Counted from the first letter of the stretch, positions 28,220 through 38,742 are shown. The stretch: 64,000 nt of DNA from AWTP1-13 sp963770295 (GCA_963770295.1 CAVYPA010000015.1:310001-374000), one strand, 5' to 3'. Made by a program: numbers and translations. Notes: generated from the sequence alone by a model not told the origin.

Positions 28220-28912
28220 TCACTCGGCAGGATCCGGTGCGGGGGCCCGTTGCCCCGCGTACAGCCAACTGTACAGATAGGCGCCAACCAGAGCGCCCGC
28301 AAACTGTGCGAGAAGAAATGGCGCTACATCTTGCGGCCGAATACCCGCAAAGGTGTCCGATAGCGCCCGCGCAATCGTCACGGCGGGATTGGCGAATGAG
28401 GTGGAGGCTGTGAACCAGTACGCCGCCGTGATGTAGAGCCCGACGGCGTATGCCGTGGACGCGGGAGCGGTCGACGCACACGCAAAGATCGTCAGCAGCA
28501 ACCCGAATGTGGCAATGAATTCAGCGAACCACTGCCCAGTGCCAGACCGAGCCGTGGTCGATAGCTGCCACACCGGCAGGTCGAACATGACGTGCGCCGC
28601 CCAGACCCCAACTATGGCTCCAACGAGCTGCGACGCCACATAGTGCGAGGCCTGCCTCGGGCTCATTTCTCCTCGCAAAGTAAGTGCGAGCGTCACGGCG
28701 GGGTTGAAGTGCGCACCAGAGATGGGGCCGAAGATGGTGATCAGGACGACCAGGATGGCGCCAGTCGGCAACGTGTTGCCGAGCAGCGCTAAGGCCAAAT
28801 TGCCACCTGCAAGCTTGGCGCCCATGATGCCGGAGCCGATCACGGTGGCCAGTAAAAAAGCGGTGCCGAGCGCCTCGGCGAGCAGCCGCTGTGGCTGCGA
28901 GGAAGCTGGCAT
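28220..28912 (-). CDS. aqpS: Aquaglyceroporin of the ars cluster
   Basis: The ATG at 28912, eight bases after the arsC stop, gives 230 residues with six membrane segments and both pore motifs (HFNPAVT and FANPAVT). In rhizobial ars operons such a channel (AqpS) releases arsenite made by ArsC, replacing an ArsB pump. Its place as third gene of arsR-arsC-aqp supports that role here. Longer upstream starts run inside arsC. Confidence 0.87.
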   Translation of the reverse strand: MPASSQPQRLLAEALGTAFLLATVIGSGIMGAKLAGGNLALALLGNTLPTGAILVVLITIFGPISGAHFNPAVTLALTLRGEMSPRQASHYVASQLVGAIVGVWAAHVMFDLPVWQLSTTARSGTGQWFAEFIATFGLLLTIFACASTAPASTAYAVGLYITAAYWFTASTSFANPAVTIARALSDTFAGIRPQDVAPFLLAQFAGALVGAYLYSWLYAGQRAPAPDPAE

Positions 28913-28920
28913 AGTGTGTC

Positions 28921-29436
28921 CTAACTTATTGACGTCGCCCCTTCCGAGCTCCCGATCTCCCGAACTCTCGTGGTCAACACCAGGCTGGTTAGGGAGGCGA
29001 TAGGCAGGCTCGTGAAGATGGAAATTCGGTTCCGCAAATACCTGAACGCGGTGACGAAGGCGCGCTCTTTTTCGATGTTGCTGCCTTTGATTGCCGCCGG
29101 ATCCTCGATACCCCAATGGGCGGTGATCGGCTGACCAGGCCAGAGCGGGCATGTCTCGCCAGCTGCAGCGTCGCAGACGGTGAAGACGAAGTCCATGTAT
29201 GGCGCATTGGGAGCCGTGAAGATCTCCCAGCTCTTGGACAATAGGTTGTCGGTTGGATAACCGAAGCTATTGAGCACCTTCAGGGCAGCGAGATTGACCA
29301 CGCCGCTCGGCATGCTGCCGGCCGAAAAAGCGCGGAACGTCTGCGCACCATCTTTGCGCAGAATCAACTCCGCCATAATCGACCGTGCTGAATTGTGGGT
29401 ACAGAGGAAGAGGACATTGTAGGGGCGGGTTCTCAT
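28921..29436 (-). CDS. arsC: Arsenate reductase, low-molecular-weight phosphatase type
   Basis: The 171-residue product has the P-loop C12-T-H-N-S-A-R18 and the CDAAAGETCPLWPG loop with further cysteines used for the disulfide relay. It reduces arsenate to arsenite, usually with thioredoxin. The ATG at 29436 overlaps the arsR stop by four bases. The last ~25 residues (IFTSLPIASL..) extend past the usual end. Confidence 0.88.
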   Translation of the reverse strand: MRTRPYNVLFLCTHNSARSIMAELILRKDGAQTFRAFSAGSMPSGVVNLAALKVLNSFGYPTDNLLSKSWEIFTAPNAPYMDFVFTVCDAAAGETCPLWPGQPITAHWGIEDPAAIKGSNIEKERAFVTAFRYLRNRISIFTSLPIASLTSLVLTTRVREIGSSEGATSIS

Positions 29437-29792
29437 CTGACAGCGACCTTCTTCCTGGGCCGGCAAATTTTGGCCGCCGCTACAAACGCTTCCCCGCAAA
29501 GCTCCGGTCGGCCCTGGCAGCATTCCTCGGTCAGGTAGGTAAGGAGCTTGCGCATACCCTCGACATCGATGGCGTATCGGATGTAGCGGCCATGGCGACT
29601 GGCGCGGAGCAAGCCGGCGCGGTCCAGCTCCTTCAGGTGAAACGAGGTATTGGTGGGACCAATACCGACCTTCTCGGCGATTTCGCCAGCAGGCATTCCT
29701 GCTGGCCCGCGCTTTACCAAAAGGCGGAAGATGCGCAGCCGGTGCTCCTGTGCAAGCGCCGCCAAGCATCTGACCATGGTTGCTTCGCCCAT
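29433..29792 (-). CDS. arsR: ArsR-family metalloid-responsive repressor
   Basis: From the ATG at 29792 the product is 119 residues: a winged helix (LRIFRLLVKRG, then NTSFHLKELDRAGLL) and a C-terminal Cys group (EECCQGRPELC) that may bind As(III). The frame extends upstream to a TTG at 29807 inside an AT-rich palindrome, so the ATG is preferred. It heads arsR-arsC-aqp with ATGA overlap to arsC. Autoregulation at the palindrome is likely. Confidence 0.85.
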   Translation of the reverse strand: MGEATMVRCLAALAQEHRLRIFRLLVKRGPAGMPAGEIAEKVGIGPTNTSFHLKELDRAGLLRASRHGRYIRYAIDVEGMRKLLTYLTEECCQGRPELCGEAFVAAAKICRPRKKVAVR

Positions 29793-29800
29793 GCCACAAT

Positions 29801-29820
29801 ATTCCAATAATTATTGGATT
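29801..29820. promoter_or_regulatory. ArsR operator/promoter palindrome
   Basis: ATTCCAATAATTATTGGATT is a near-perfect 20-bp palindrome (inner 16 bp perfect). On the minus strand it sits between a TTGCAT and an AATATT with 17-bp spacing, so it overlaps the probable promoter and lies just before the arsR ATG. Confidence 0.7.
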
Positions 29821-29933
29821 ATGCAAGCTCTATATATTGCTGTGGACAACGCCTGCAGGCGGTCAAGGTCCCAGACCGGCTCGCCATCGATAAAATGAAA
29901 GGTAGGCCGAGTGCGGTCCTGGCCCGCGGCCTG

Positions 29934-31296
29934 TTATTTCGCGCCGCCGGCGCCGGCCTCTTCATCCTGTCTGCAGCAGGCATTGGCATTGGCCGCGGCA
30001 GGTCCAACGCAACAGGTGGCACCCTCAGCGGAAACAAGAGGACGGCTGCAAACGCCAGTTTCGGGCAATTCCAGGTCCACTCGCTCAGCCTCGTCCTTGT
30101 CGCCGGCGATGTCCGCCACAATGGAGCGCACCTGCTCATAGCCGGTCATCATCAGGAAGGTCGGCGCGCGGCCGTAGGATTTCATGCCGGCGAAGTAGAA
30201 CGCTGGCTCCGGCTGCGCCAGCTCGCGCGCGCCATGGGGACGCACGGTGCCACAGCTGTGCAGGTTGGGATCGATCAGGGGGGCCAATGCAGGGGGACAT
30301 TCCAGCGCCGGATCCAGCGCCAAGCGCAGCTCGCGCAGGAAGGATAGGTCGGGTCGAAAGCCGGTTGCCACGATGAGCTCGTCGGTTGCGACGTGACGGC
30401 CGCAACAACCTAATCCTGCACCTAGCCGCAACTTGCCGCTCGCCCTGGTGATCTGCGTCAAAGGGAAGCCGGTCTCGACGCGGACGCCACCCGAGCGCAG
30501 CAATTGCGCGAACAGGCGGCCGAGCTCGCCGCGCGCGGCTAGCTTGTCGTTTAGGCCGCCACCAAAGGTCTTCTCAGGGTTGTCGCCGCGCAAGATCCAT
30601 ATGATCTCCGTCGCCGGCACGGCTTCTCTCAGCTTCGCCAAATCGAGAATCGTCGCAATGGCCGAATGCCCTGCGCCCAGGATCGCGACGGTCTTGCCCA
30701 GATAGCGTTCTCGCTCGTGCCCGAGGACGTCGGGCATGCCGTAGGCGATGCGTTCGGCATTCTCGGCCTCTCCGATGGCTTGCGTGCCGTTGACGCCGGC
30801 AGGGTTCGGCGAGTGGAAGGTTCCCGATGCATCGATGACGGCATCGGCCGTAAAAGTCTCCACGCCGTAGCCATTCTGGTAGCGAATATCGAAGGGCGCC
30901 TTGTCGCGACCCACGGTCTTCACCTTGTCGAAGCCGGTCCGCGCAAGGGAGACGACGCGGGCCCTGGTGCGGACGTGTGCCTTGAGTGGGGTGCGCAGTC
31001 GCCAGGGGCCCGAGGTAATTCTGAACTAACTCTGCTCCTGTGGGATAGTGGTTGGGATCGGGCACATTCCACCCTTGCGCGCGCAACAGTCGTTTAGACG
31101 CCTGGTCGACGTTGTACGACCAGGGTGAGAACATGCGCACGTGCGACCATTGCAGAACGGCATGACCGATCTGCTCACCCGCTTCCAGGACCATGGGTCG
31201 CATGCCACGCTCCAGGACATGGGCTGCCGCCGCCAGGCCGACTGGCCCGGCGCCGATTATGGCGACCGTCTTCGCGGAGCTCGACACTGCATTCAT
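29934..31296 (-). pseudogene. FAD/NAD(P)-dependent oxidoreductase of the ars region, one frameshift
   Basis: From the ATG at 31296 the first frame encodes the FAD Rossmann motif (AIIGAGPVGLAAAAHVLERG) and a SHVRMFSPWSYN segment to about 30987. One surplus base in CCCACTC shifts the frame. The second frame carries VIDASGTFHSPNPAG, a second dinucleotide site (GAGHSAIATILDL), ATGFRPD and a C-terminal tail with two Cys-Cys pairs and another Cys. Similar flavoproteins occur in ars clusters (ArsO-like), but the reaction is not established. It lies 33 bases downstream of arsR copy 2. A real frameshift or an assembly error are both possible. Confidence 0.75.
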
Positions 31297-31329
31297 CCTT
31301 CTAGAGGGATGGAAGCTTTCGGCAAAACC

Positions 31330-31656
31330 TTAGGCGGCCGTGTCCGCCTGTTGGCGAAGCGAGGCGCAGTCCGCCTCGGTGCAGCATTCGTCCACCAGGT
31401 ATCCCACTAAGCCGCGCATAACGGGATAGTTGGCGCGACAGATAAGCGTCGTGGCATCACGCTCCTGCGTGATCAATCCTACGATCAGCAAGGTCTTGAG
31501 ATGGTGGGATAGGGTCGACGGCGGCACCCCCAGGCGGCTCTGCAGCTTGCCCACGGGTAGCCCGGGGTCACCGGCCTTAACGAGCGTCCGATAGATGCGC
31601 AGCCGGGTCGGATTGCCCAGGGCTTCGAGGCGGGATGCGGCGTCTTCGATCTTCAT
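31330..31656 (-). CDS. arsR: ArsR-family repressor, second copy
   Basis: A 108-residue winged-helix protein (ALGNPTRLRIYRTLVKAG, PPSTLSHHLKTLLIVGLI) with a C-terminal DECCTEADC cysteine cluster, distinct from the first ArsR. It is divergent from the MFS gene at 31752, with a 22-bp inverted repeat between them, and heads the flavoprotein gene. It probably senses a metalloid and controls both directions. Confidence 0.83.
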   Translation of the reverse strand: MKIEDAASRLEALGNPTRLRIYRTLVKAGDPGLPVGKLQSRLGVPPSTLSHHLKTLLIVGLITQERDATTLICRANYPVMRGLVGYLVDECCTEADCASLRQQADTAA

Positions 31657-31694
31657 GGCGTGTCGCTAGCATTCGGCACCCATTTGGTCAACGG

Positions 31695-31716
31695 TATTTC
31701 TAACATCATGGAAATA
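31695..31716. promoter_or_regulatory. Inverted repeat between arsR copy 2 and MFS gene
   Basis: TATTTC (31695-31700) and GAAATA (31711-31716) are separated by 10 bp, in the 95-bp divergent intergenic region. The spacing and position fit an ArsR-type operator. Confidence 0.5.
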
Positions 31717-31751
31717 TGGTACGAGCATCGAGCTTCCCAAGGTTCGCGATC

Positions 31752-33008
31752 ATGTCGTTTGCCTCCGCCACTTTCGATCGCTCACCCGCCAGGCTGGTGG
31801 GGGTGGTCTGCGCTGCACAGGTGTTGGTCCAGATCGGTGCGTTCTTCTGGCCGGCACTGCTGCCCGGCATGATGCGACTATGGGAGCTCTCCAACAGCCG
31901 GGCGGGTTGGGTGACCGCGAGCTTCTACGGCGCCTACATGTTGTCGGTGCCGGTCCTCGTCACCTTGACCGATCGTGTCGACCCCAAGCGCGTCTATCTG
32001 TTTGGTGTGGCCTCAACCGTGATCGGCCATCTTCTGTTCGGACTCCTTGCCGACGGATTTTGGTCGGCGCTCGCATTGCGGTCACTGACAGGCATGGGGT
32101 GGGCAGGTACCTACATGACGGGCCTCAAGCTCCTTGCCGACCGCGTCGACCCTAAGATGATGTCGCGCGCCACTGCGGGTCATGCCGCCAGCATCGGTAT
32201 TTCGGGCGCACTTTCGTTCGCGACGGGTGACCTCATCGCGGCCGCCGCCGGCTGGCGCGCTGCCTTCATCGCAGCCGCCGCCAGTGCCACCGTCGCGTGG
32301 GTCTTGGTCGCCTTGATTGTACCCATTCAAAGGAGACCCGCTACTCCGGCCAAGGATGGACAAGGCCTCTACGATTTTCGGCCCGTGTTCCGCAACAGCT
32401 CGGCCATGGCGTACGCCATCGCCTACTCCATCCACACCCTGGAAATGAGCGCATTGCGCGGCTGGGGTGTGGCGTTCCTGGGTTATGTTGCGACAGCCAC
32501 CGGCGCAGCGGCCGCTTCCTTTCTGTCCCCCGCCGTTGTTGCCACGGGGCTTGGCCTCATCGGCACCTGTGCCAGCGTCGTGGGTAATGAAGCCGCCATC
32601 CGCTTCGGCCGCAAGCGCCTCATTGTGAGCGCCATGCTTTCCTCCATCCTGATCGGCGCGAGCATCGGTTTTCTCGGCAGCATGTCCTATGCTTTGGCAG
32701 CGGCGCTGCTCACGGTCTACGGCATCGTCATTTGGCTCAACTCCTCATCACTCACGGCGGGAACGGCCGGCACCGCCGAGCCATCGCGGCGGGGTGCTAC
32801 TCTCGCGGTGCATTCCATGCTTGGCTACGCTGGTGGCTTTGTGGGGCCGTTGCTGGTCGGAATTGTGCTCGACTTCTCCGGTGGGATGTCACAAGTCGCT
32901 TGGGGCCTTTCATTCTTGTCGGTGGCGATGTTGATGGCTCTCGCCCTTGTGACCTTCTGGGCGATCCGTCCGCGCGAGCTTGAGGGCGACAAGGCCAAGG
33001 CAACGTGA
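31752..33008 (+). CDS. MFS transporter 1 of the ars-region array
   Basis: The 418-residue, 12-segment MFS protein starts at the ATG at 31752; the earlier ATG at 31716 lies in the operator repeat. The cytoplasmic loop 2-3 shows LTDRVDPKRV, a variant of the D-R-x-G-R motif. It is divergent from arsR copy 2 and is followed by two more MFS genes. Export of a metalloid or its derivative is inferred from context only. Confidence 0.78.
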   Translation: MSFASATFDRSPARLVGVVCAAQVLVQIGAFFWPALLPGMMRLWELSNSRAGWVTASFYGAYMLSVPVLVTLTDRVDPKRVYLFGVASTVIGHLLFGLLADGFWSALALRSLTGMGWAGTYMTGLKLLADRVDPKMMSRATAGHAASIGISGALSFATGDLIAAAAGWRAAFIAAAASATVAWVLVALIVPIQRRPATPAKDGQGLYDFRPVFRNSSAMAYAIAYSIHTLEMSALRGWGVAFLGYVATATGAAAASFLSPAVVATGLGLIGTCASVVGNEAAIRFGRKRLIVSAMLSSILIGASIGFLGSMSYALAAALLTVYGIVIWLNSSSLTAGTAGTAEPSRRGATLAVHSMLGYAGGFVGPLLVGIVLDFSGGMSQVAWGLSFLSVAMLMALALVTFWAIRPRELEGDKAKAT

Positions 33009-33010
33009 GA

Positions 33011-34279
33011 ATGGCGAACGTGCAGCAAGACCCCAAGCACCGCAGGCGCGTGGACCCCATGGTCGTCGCGGTCAACGCGCTCGGCATCACGCAGATCACG
33101 GCCTGGGGCACGAGCTTTTATTGTCTCGGCGTCCTCGCCAAACCCATCGTCGCCGATACCGGCTGGCCATTGACGACGGTGTTTTTGGGTTTCAGCGTGG
33201 CCTTGCTCGTTATGGGGTTCATCTCGACCTGGGTCGGCCGGCTCATTGATCGGGTTGGCGCCCGGGCCGTCATGAGCGTTGGCACAATTATCGTGTCGGC
33301 AGGGCTGGTGGCGTTGTCACAGGTGCGGGATCCGGCGAGCTATCTCGTCGTCTGGGCCATCGTCGGCATCGGCATGCGTTGTTGCCTCTACGATGCAGCG
33401 TTCGCCGCACTGGTGCAGGTGACCCCCAGCCGAGGCCGCACGGCGATCTCCTATCTCACCCTCTACGGCGCCTATGCCTCGACGGTGTTCTGGGTGATCG
33501 GTTACTACCTGAACGAAGCCTATGGCTGGCGGGGCACGCTGATTGCCTTTGCCGCCATCAACCTGGCCATCTGTCTGCCGCTCAACTGGCTTGGTCTCGC
33601 CCGCCGCGATCCGCTTGAGGACACGGCGACACCGGCGAAAACCCCGACACCTTCGTCGGATGGACCCGTGCTCGAAGGGCGCGTGCGCGTTATCGGGATC
33701 TTTCTGTTTGCTCTCATCATGTCGCTCAACGGCTTCGTCTTCGGCATCATCTCGATCCAGCTGGTGCCGCTGCTGGAGGCGGCGGGACTTGCCGGGGCAA
33801 CGGCAGTTTGGGTCGCGTCCCTCAAGGGCCATGGGCAGTTTGCGGGGCGGTTGGTCGAGATCTTCTTCGGTCGCAACCTCAAGGCCATGACCATCGCTCG
33901 CATCGCCATCGGCGTGGTTCCGGCATCGCTGGTGCTGCTATTTGTGGCGAGCGGCGACCTCTTCCAGCTTGTGGCCTTCACCCTCCTGCTCGGCGCCGCC
34001 CAAGGGGTGATCACGATTGTTAGGGGTGCTGTCCCGCTCGCCCTCTTCGGGGCTGAGGGATATGGTGCTGTGCTCGGGGTGATTGCGACGCCGATCCTGC
34101 TCGTCAATGCCTTCTCGCCGGCCATTTTCGCCTTGCTGGTGGATCAGTTCGGCTGGCACAGCTCGCTTTACGCCCTATTCGGCTGCGCCATCGCCACCTG
34201 GATCGCCATTGAGGTCATGTCGCGCTGGTATGAGGGTGCACGGAAGAGCTCGGGCAGCCGGTTGGCGAGGGAGGTATGA
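33011..34279 (+). CDS. MFS transporter 2
   Basis: A 422-residue MFS permease beginning two bases after the previous stop. The motif VGRLIDRVGARAVM matches the canonical A-motif. Twelve membrane helices are expected. The stop overlaps the next MFS start (ATGA). A GTG at 33005 is an alternative start. The substrate is unknown. Confidence 0.8.
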   Translation: MANVQQDPKHRRRVDPMVVAVNALGITQITAWGTSFYCLGVLAKPIVADTGWPLTTVFLGFSVALLVMGFISTWVGRLIDRVGARAVMSVGTIIVSAGLVALSQVRDPASYLVVWAIVGIGMRCCLYDAAFAALVQVTPSRGRTAISYLTLYGAYASTVFWVIGYYLNEAYGWRGTLIAFAAINLAICLPLNWLGLARRDPLEDTATPAKTPTPSSDGPVLEGRVRVIGIFLFALIMSLNGFVFGIISIQLVPLLEAAGLAGATAVWVASLKGHGQFAGRLVEIFFGRNLKAMTIARIAIGVVPASLVLLFVASGDLFQLVAFTLLLGAAQGVITIVRGAVPLALFGAEGYGAVLGVIATPILLVNAFSPAIFALLVDQFGWHSSLYALFGCAIATWIAIEVMSRWYEGARKSSGSRLAREV

Positions 34280-35437
34280 CCGCGCACAACCGCCTGGCGG
34301 TCATCCTCCTGCTTGGCACCACGCAAACTCTAGGCTGGGCATCGAGCTTCTATCTCCCGGCAATCCTGGGTGACCGCATTGCCCAAGATCTCGGGATGTC
34401 GAGCACGTGGTTCTTCGCTGCCTTCTCTGCCGCGCTCGTCGTCTCGGCATTGGTGGGACCACGTGCCGGCCGCACCGTCGACGCAGTCGGTGGCCGTGAG
34501 GTGCTCGCGGCCTCGAACGTGATCCTTGCGGCCGGCCTCGCGGTGCTGGCCTTTGCTCATTCGCCAGCCATGTTGTGGTTGGCCTGGCTGATCCTCGGCC
34601 TCGGTATGGGGATCGGCCTTTACGACACGGCGTTCGCGGCACTCGGCCGAATCTACGGGTTGGAAGCCCGTTCCGCCATCACTGGCATCACTTTGCTGGC
34701 AGGATTTGCGAGCACGGTCGGTTGGCCGCTTACGGCGTGGGGTGCCAGCGAACTCGGCTGGCGCGAGACCTGCCTGGCCTGGGCGGGCGCACACATCGTT
34801 GTGGGTCTGCCCCTGAACCTTCTACTGCCCACGTCATCGAGCGCAGCCGCGATCCGCGGACGACGTCGGCAAGCCTCACATTCCCATCGACCGGCCGATG
34901 CTTGTGCTTGGCTTTGCTTTCGCGGCCTCTTGGACGGTGGTGACCGCGATGGCCGTGCACTTGCCGCGCCTCCTGGAAGCGGCCGGCGCCAGCACCGTGC
35001 AGGCGGTGGCGGCCGGGGCGCTCATCGGTCCCTCCCAGGTTGGTGCCCGCATTCTGGAAGCAAGCCTCATGAAGCGCTTCCATCCGATGCTGTCAGCACG
35101 TCTATCGGTGACCTTGCATCCACTCGGTGCGGCCGTGCTAGCTGTATTCGGTGCCGTCGCGGCCTCCGGCCTTTTCACGATACTGCACGGCGCCGGCAGC
35201 GGCATTCTCACCATTGCCCGCGGGACCGTGCCGCTAGCCCTGTTCGGCCCCGAGAACTACGGCTACCGGCTGGGACTGCTCGGCGCACCATCGCGCGTCA
35301 TGATGGCCGCAGCGCCATTGCTGTTCGGCATTCTCATTGACCTCTACGGCGCTGGGGCGCTGATTTTCTCGTCGGCTCTGAGCATTGCGGCGTTCTTGGG
35401 CCTTTGCTCTTTGCACATCAGCAAGACGCCGTCCTAG
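34276..35437 (+). pseudogene. MFS transporter 3, one frameshift
   Basis: The ATG at 34276 (GAGGGAGGT upstream) begins a paralogue of MFS 2 with GPRAGRTVDAVGGREVL and YDTAFAALGRIYG. Near 34860-34890 the frame breaks in a GC-rich stretch. A second frame continues with LVLGFAFAASWTVVTAMAVH through SGILTIARGTVPLALFG to the C-terminus at 35437. MFS 2 carries the matching IVRGAVPLALFG, so 2 and 3 are paralogues by tandem duplication. Confidence 0.75.
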
Positions 35438-35541
35438 TGACACCATGGGTCACGTCAGAGCGCGTGCGCGCGCCAATGCCGTCAAGCGTTCCTGCCAGCG
35501 CGACCTCGAGCAGCCGGCTTTTCACCGCCGATCAGATTGGC

Positions 35542-36323
35542 TCATGGGACCCGCACGCCGCGCAGACCGGCCTCAATTATGGCCTTCTGCACCGTGCCAT
35601 CGGATCGGATCTTATGCACAAACTCGTCCACCTGAGGCAGCACCGACTGAGCCCGCTTGCGTACACCAATGGCCCTGTGCACCACGTTAAAGCGTCCAGG
35701 CAAGACGCGGGTGCCGGGCAAGGCATCGGCAATGCGGTGAGCCAAGTGCAGGTTCTCGCCGTAAACGTCAGCCGCTCCTGTTGCTAGCGCCTCGCGGGCC
35801 GGCTCGAAGCCGCCGGGTACTGGAAGGATCTCGGCATTCTTTATCAGGCGTCTCAGCACAGTGTGGGGCGCGCTCCCTTGCGCGACCGCGTTCGACCTCT
35901 TCAGCGTTAGCCCGGTGGCGCGTTAGGGCGTGCAACATAGCCGTTGTCGACCTCCATGAACGCCATGCTGAACGCAAGGTGGTCCGCGCGCGCGGGATCA
36001 TGCGCTGCAAGCCCGATGTCCCAGTCATCGGTTGCTAGGCTCTCATTGTAGCGTGCGGGATTGGCGTAAGGCTTGAGTTCGATCGGAACGCCGAAAAGCG
36101 CGGCCAGTGCGCTGGCAACGGCGACCGACACGCCGCCGAGTGTGCCATCGGGGCGCCGGCTCACCAGAACCGGATTGGAGGCGATCAGAGCGGTGCGGAG
36201 CCTACCGGTCGGAGACAGTGTGGCCGCGACGGATGGGTCTTGCGCGCTTGTTTGAGCGCAGGTCCAAGCAGCGGCAAGTCCGGTCAGAGTGAAGAGGGTG
36301 ACGGCGTCTGTGCGAGTCGGCAC
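35542..36323 (-). pseudogene. Extracellular solute-binding protein family 3, frameshifted
   Basis: A GTG at 36323 preceded by GGGGAGGCCACC begins a signal peptide (VTLFTLTGLAAAWTCA). The first lobe follows (GRLRTALIASNPVLVSRRPDGT, then DDWDIGLAAHDPARADH). The frame stops near 35920. The other frame from 35859 gives the second lobe (GAADVYGENLHLAHRIADAL, then KIRSDGTVQKAIIEAGL). One or more indels separate them. Confidence 0.7.
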
Positions 36324-37384
36324 GGTGGCCTCCCCTGGGCGAGCTCCAACAAGAGGCGTATACGGCGGCCCTACCGGGACAGGGCGAGACCGCACTTGGT
36401 ATGGTGAACGCCGCATGCGTGCCACCAAACGGGCAGAAGGGGGACATTGCCCTTCGGCGCCGAGGGGGTAATCATACGCGACTTACTGCATTGCCCGGAT
36501 GGAGGCGCGTCTTGCTCCGCGCGGGTGTCGTGATGGTCCAGGTCGTCATCGCATTGGGCTTGGCGCTGTCCCGACGAAGGCGCAGCGGCAAGCATCGCCG
36601 CATGTCGCGCCGGGTTTTACCGGAAGGGGCGCTGCAGGCCTTTCTCGCGACGTGTGCGGGTTTGCACTGATGGTGCATGCCGCCGGAGTGAGCACAGAAG
36701 CACGCGAAGGATTGTGCAACGGCTCGGAAAGTTGACCCCGACGGTGTGCGAGACGGCCGGCGGTCTGAGCCTGCATGCATTTGTGAGGTTTTCAGTTAAC
36801 GGCGTCATCTGTGAGGCGGCGCTCAAGTGGTGGGGTCGGCCGCTGGCGCTGACGCACCGCTGAAGCATTGACAGTTCGCTTCGCTGCTCTCGGACTTTAG
36901 AGTTTGCCTCACCGTGCATGATAGGAAACGGCCCGCTGCGATGTCCGAAGCATTGGGTCGCGGCCGAGCTACGCGCACCGCAGGGTAAGTGAGGTAATGC
37001 GGGAAGGCTGGGGTTCAACGAGCTAGGTCAGGCATGAAGCCACCGGAGCTTCACGATGCGATCGGCGTCAGATTGTGGATGCATCTATTGCAATGCGGCT
37101 TGAGGCGGATGCAACACACCAACCTCGATGCTGGGGGGTCCCCGTGGGAGCTGGCTTTGTTCGGGGTGGTTTCAGAGCCCTGCAGGGCAGGCCGCTTCAC
37201 GCAGGCTAACGACCGATAAGGGCGCTTGCCGCTGGCAGCATGGGGTCAGCGATGGTAGGGCGGCGCCCCTTGCCAACCAGGTTGGCGCTGCCGCCGTGGA
37301 ATTCACCAGCGTGGCGTTTCCCCTAGCCAACTCAGTAATTTGCGGTTCATCATCGGTCGCATTGGTGCTGCCCAGGAGCGCGTC
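36324..37384. other. About 1 kb without a recognised gene
   Basis: Short open frames only, none with a convincing domain or ribosome site. An AGGAG at about 37373 belongs to the following symporter gene. Confidence 0.4.
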
Positions 37385-38681
37385 ATGATGGGTAAGAAGT
37401 TCACAACGCTGATCTTGATCGGAATGATATTGGGTATCGCCATCGGCTGGGCCTGCAATGCCGCCTTCCCCGATCCCAAGACAGCGGCGCAGGTGGCCGG
37501 GTACATCTCCATCATTACCGATGTGTTCCTGCGTATGATCAAGATGATCATTGCGCCGCTGGTGTTCTCCACGCTGGTCGTCGGTATCGCCCACATGGGC
37601 GACTCCACATCGGTCGGCCGCATCGGCGGCAAGACCATGTTGTGGTTCGTCGGCGCGTCGCTCGTCTCGCTTGCTGCTCGGCATGATCGTGGTCAATCTC
37701 CTGCAGCCTGGCGTCGGCCTGAACTTGCCGCTGCCGGATGCCGGCACATCTACCAATCTCAAGGTCTCTTCCCTCACGCTTGAAGGAGTTCGTCGACTCA
37801 CCTGGTGCCGAGGTCGATCATCGAGGCGATGGCGCAGAACGAGATCCTGCAGATCGTCGTGTTCTCGATCTTCACCGGCGTTGCCGTGGCATCGCTCGGC
37901 GAGCGCGCCAAGGTCGTGGCGGACTTCGCCGATCAGGTCGCCCACGTCATGCTGGAGATCACGGGTTATGTGATGAAGGCTGCGCCGCTTGCGGTGTTCG
38001 CCGCCATTGCCTCGACCGTCACCACGCAGGGTCTCGGCGTACTTGTCACCTACGGCAAGTTCATCATCCAATTTTACGTCTCGCTCGGCATTCTGTGGCT
38101 GCTGCTGGCCTGGCCGGTTTCCTAGTGCTTGGCCCGCGCGTGCAAAGCCTCGTGCGTCGCATGCGTGAACCCTTCCTGCTCGCTTTCTCCACCGCGAGTT
38201 CGGAGGCGGCCTATCCCAAGATCCTCGACCAGCTTGCAGCAATTCGGCGTCTCCAAACGCATCGCCAGCTTCGTGCTGCCGATGGGCTACTCGTTCAACC
38301 TCGATGGCTCAATGATGTACTGCACCTTCGCGACGCTGTTCATCGCCCAGGCCTACGGCATCGAGCTGTCGTTTGGCCCAGCAGATCACCATGCTGCTGC
38401 TGCTGATGGTGACGAGCAAGGGCATGGCCGGCGTGCCGCGCGCCTCCCTGGTGGTGATTGCCGCGACGCTGGCGACTTTCAACATTCCCGAGGCCGGCCT
38501 GCTGCTGATCATGGGCATCGACCAGTTCCTCGACATGGGTCGCAGCGCCACCAACGTGGTCGGCAACTCCATCGCCACTGCCGTGGTGGCAAAATGGGAG
38601 GGCGAGCTTGGCGACGAGCTCGACCTGCCGGACGCGCCGATCACCGAAGTGCTACCACAACTCGCAACCAAGCCCGCGTAG
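37385..38681 (+). pseudogene. Proton/sodium dicarboxylate-glutamate symporter (GltP/DctA type), multiply frameshifted
   Basis: The ATG at 37385 with AGGAG upstream starts a DAACS-family symporter. Conserved pieces appear in order in different frames: FLRMIKMIIAPLVFSTLVVG, NLLQPGVGLNLPLP, AMAQNEILQIVVFSIFTGVA, FSTASSEAAYPKIL, FVLPMGYSFNLDGSMMYC, MVTSKGMAGVPRASLVV and MGIDQFLDMGRSATNVVGNS. At least five indels are needed. Residue conservation inside each piece is high, so decay is recent or the indels are technical. The solute-binding gene starts 62 bases downstream. Confidence 0.8.
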
Positions 38682-38742
38682 GCGCCATGCCGAGCCGCGC
38701 GAAGGCGCGTTTCGGGCTTTGAGATCCGTTCTGGAGGGTGCC

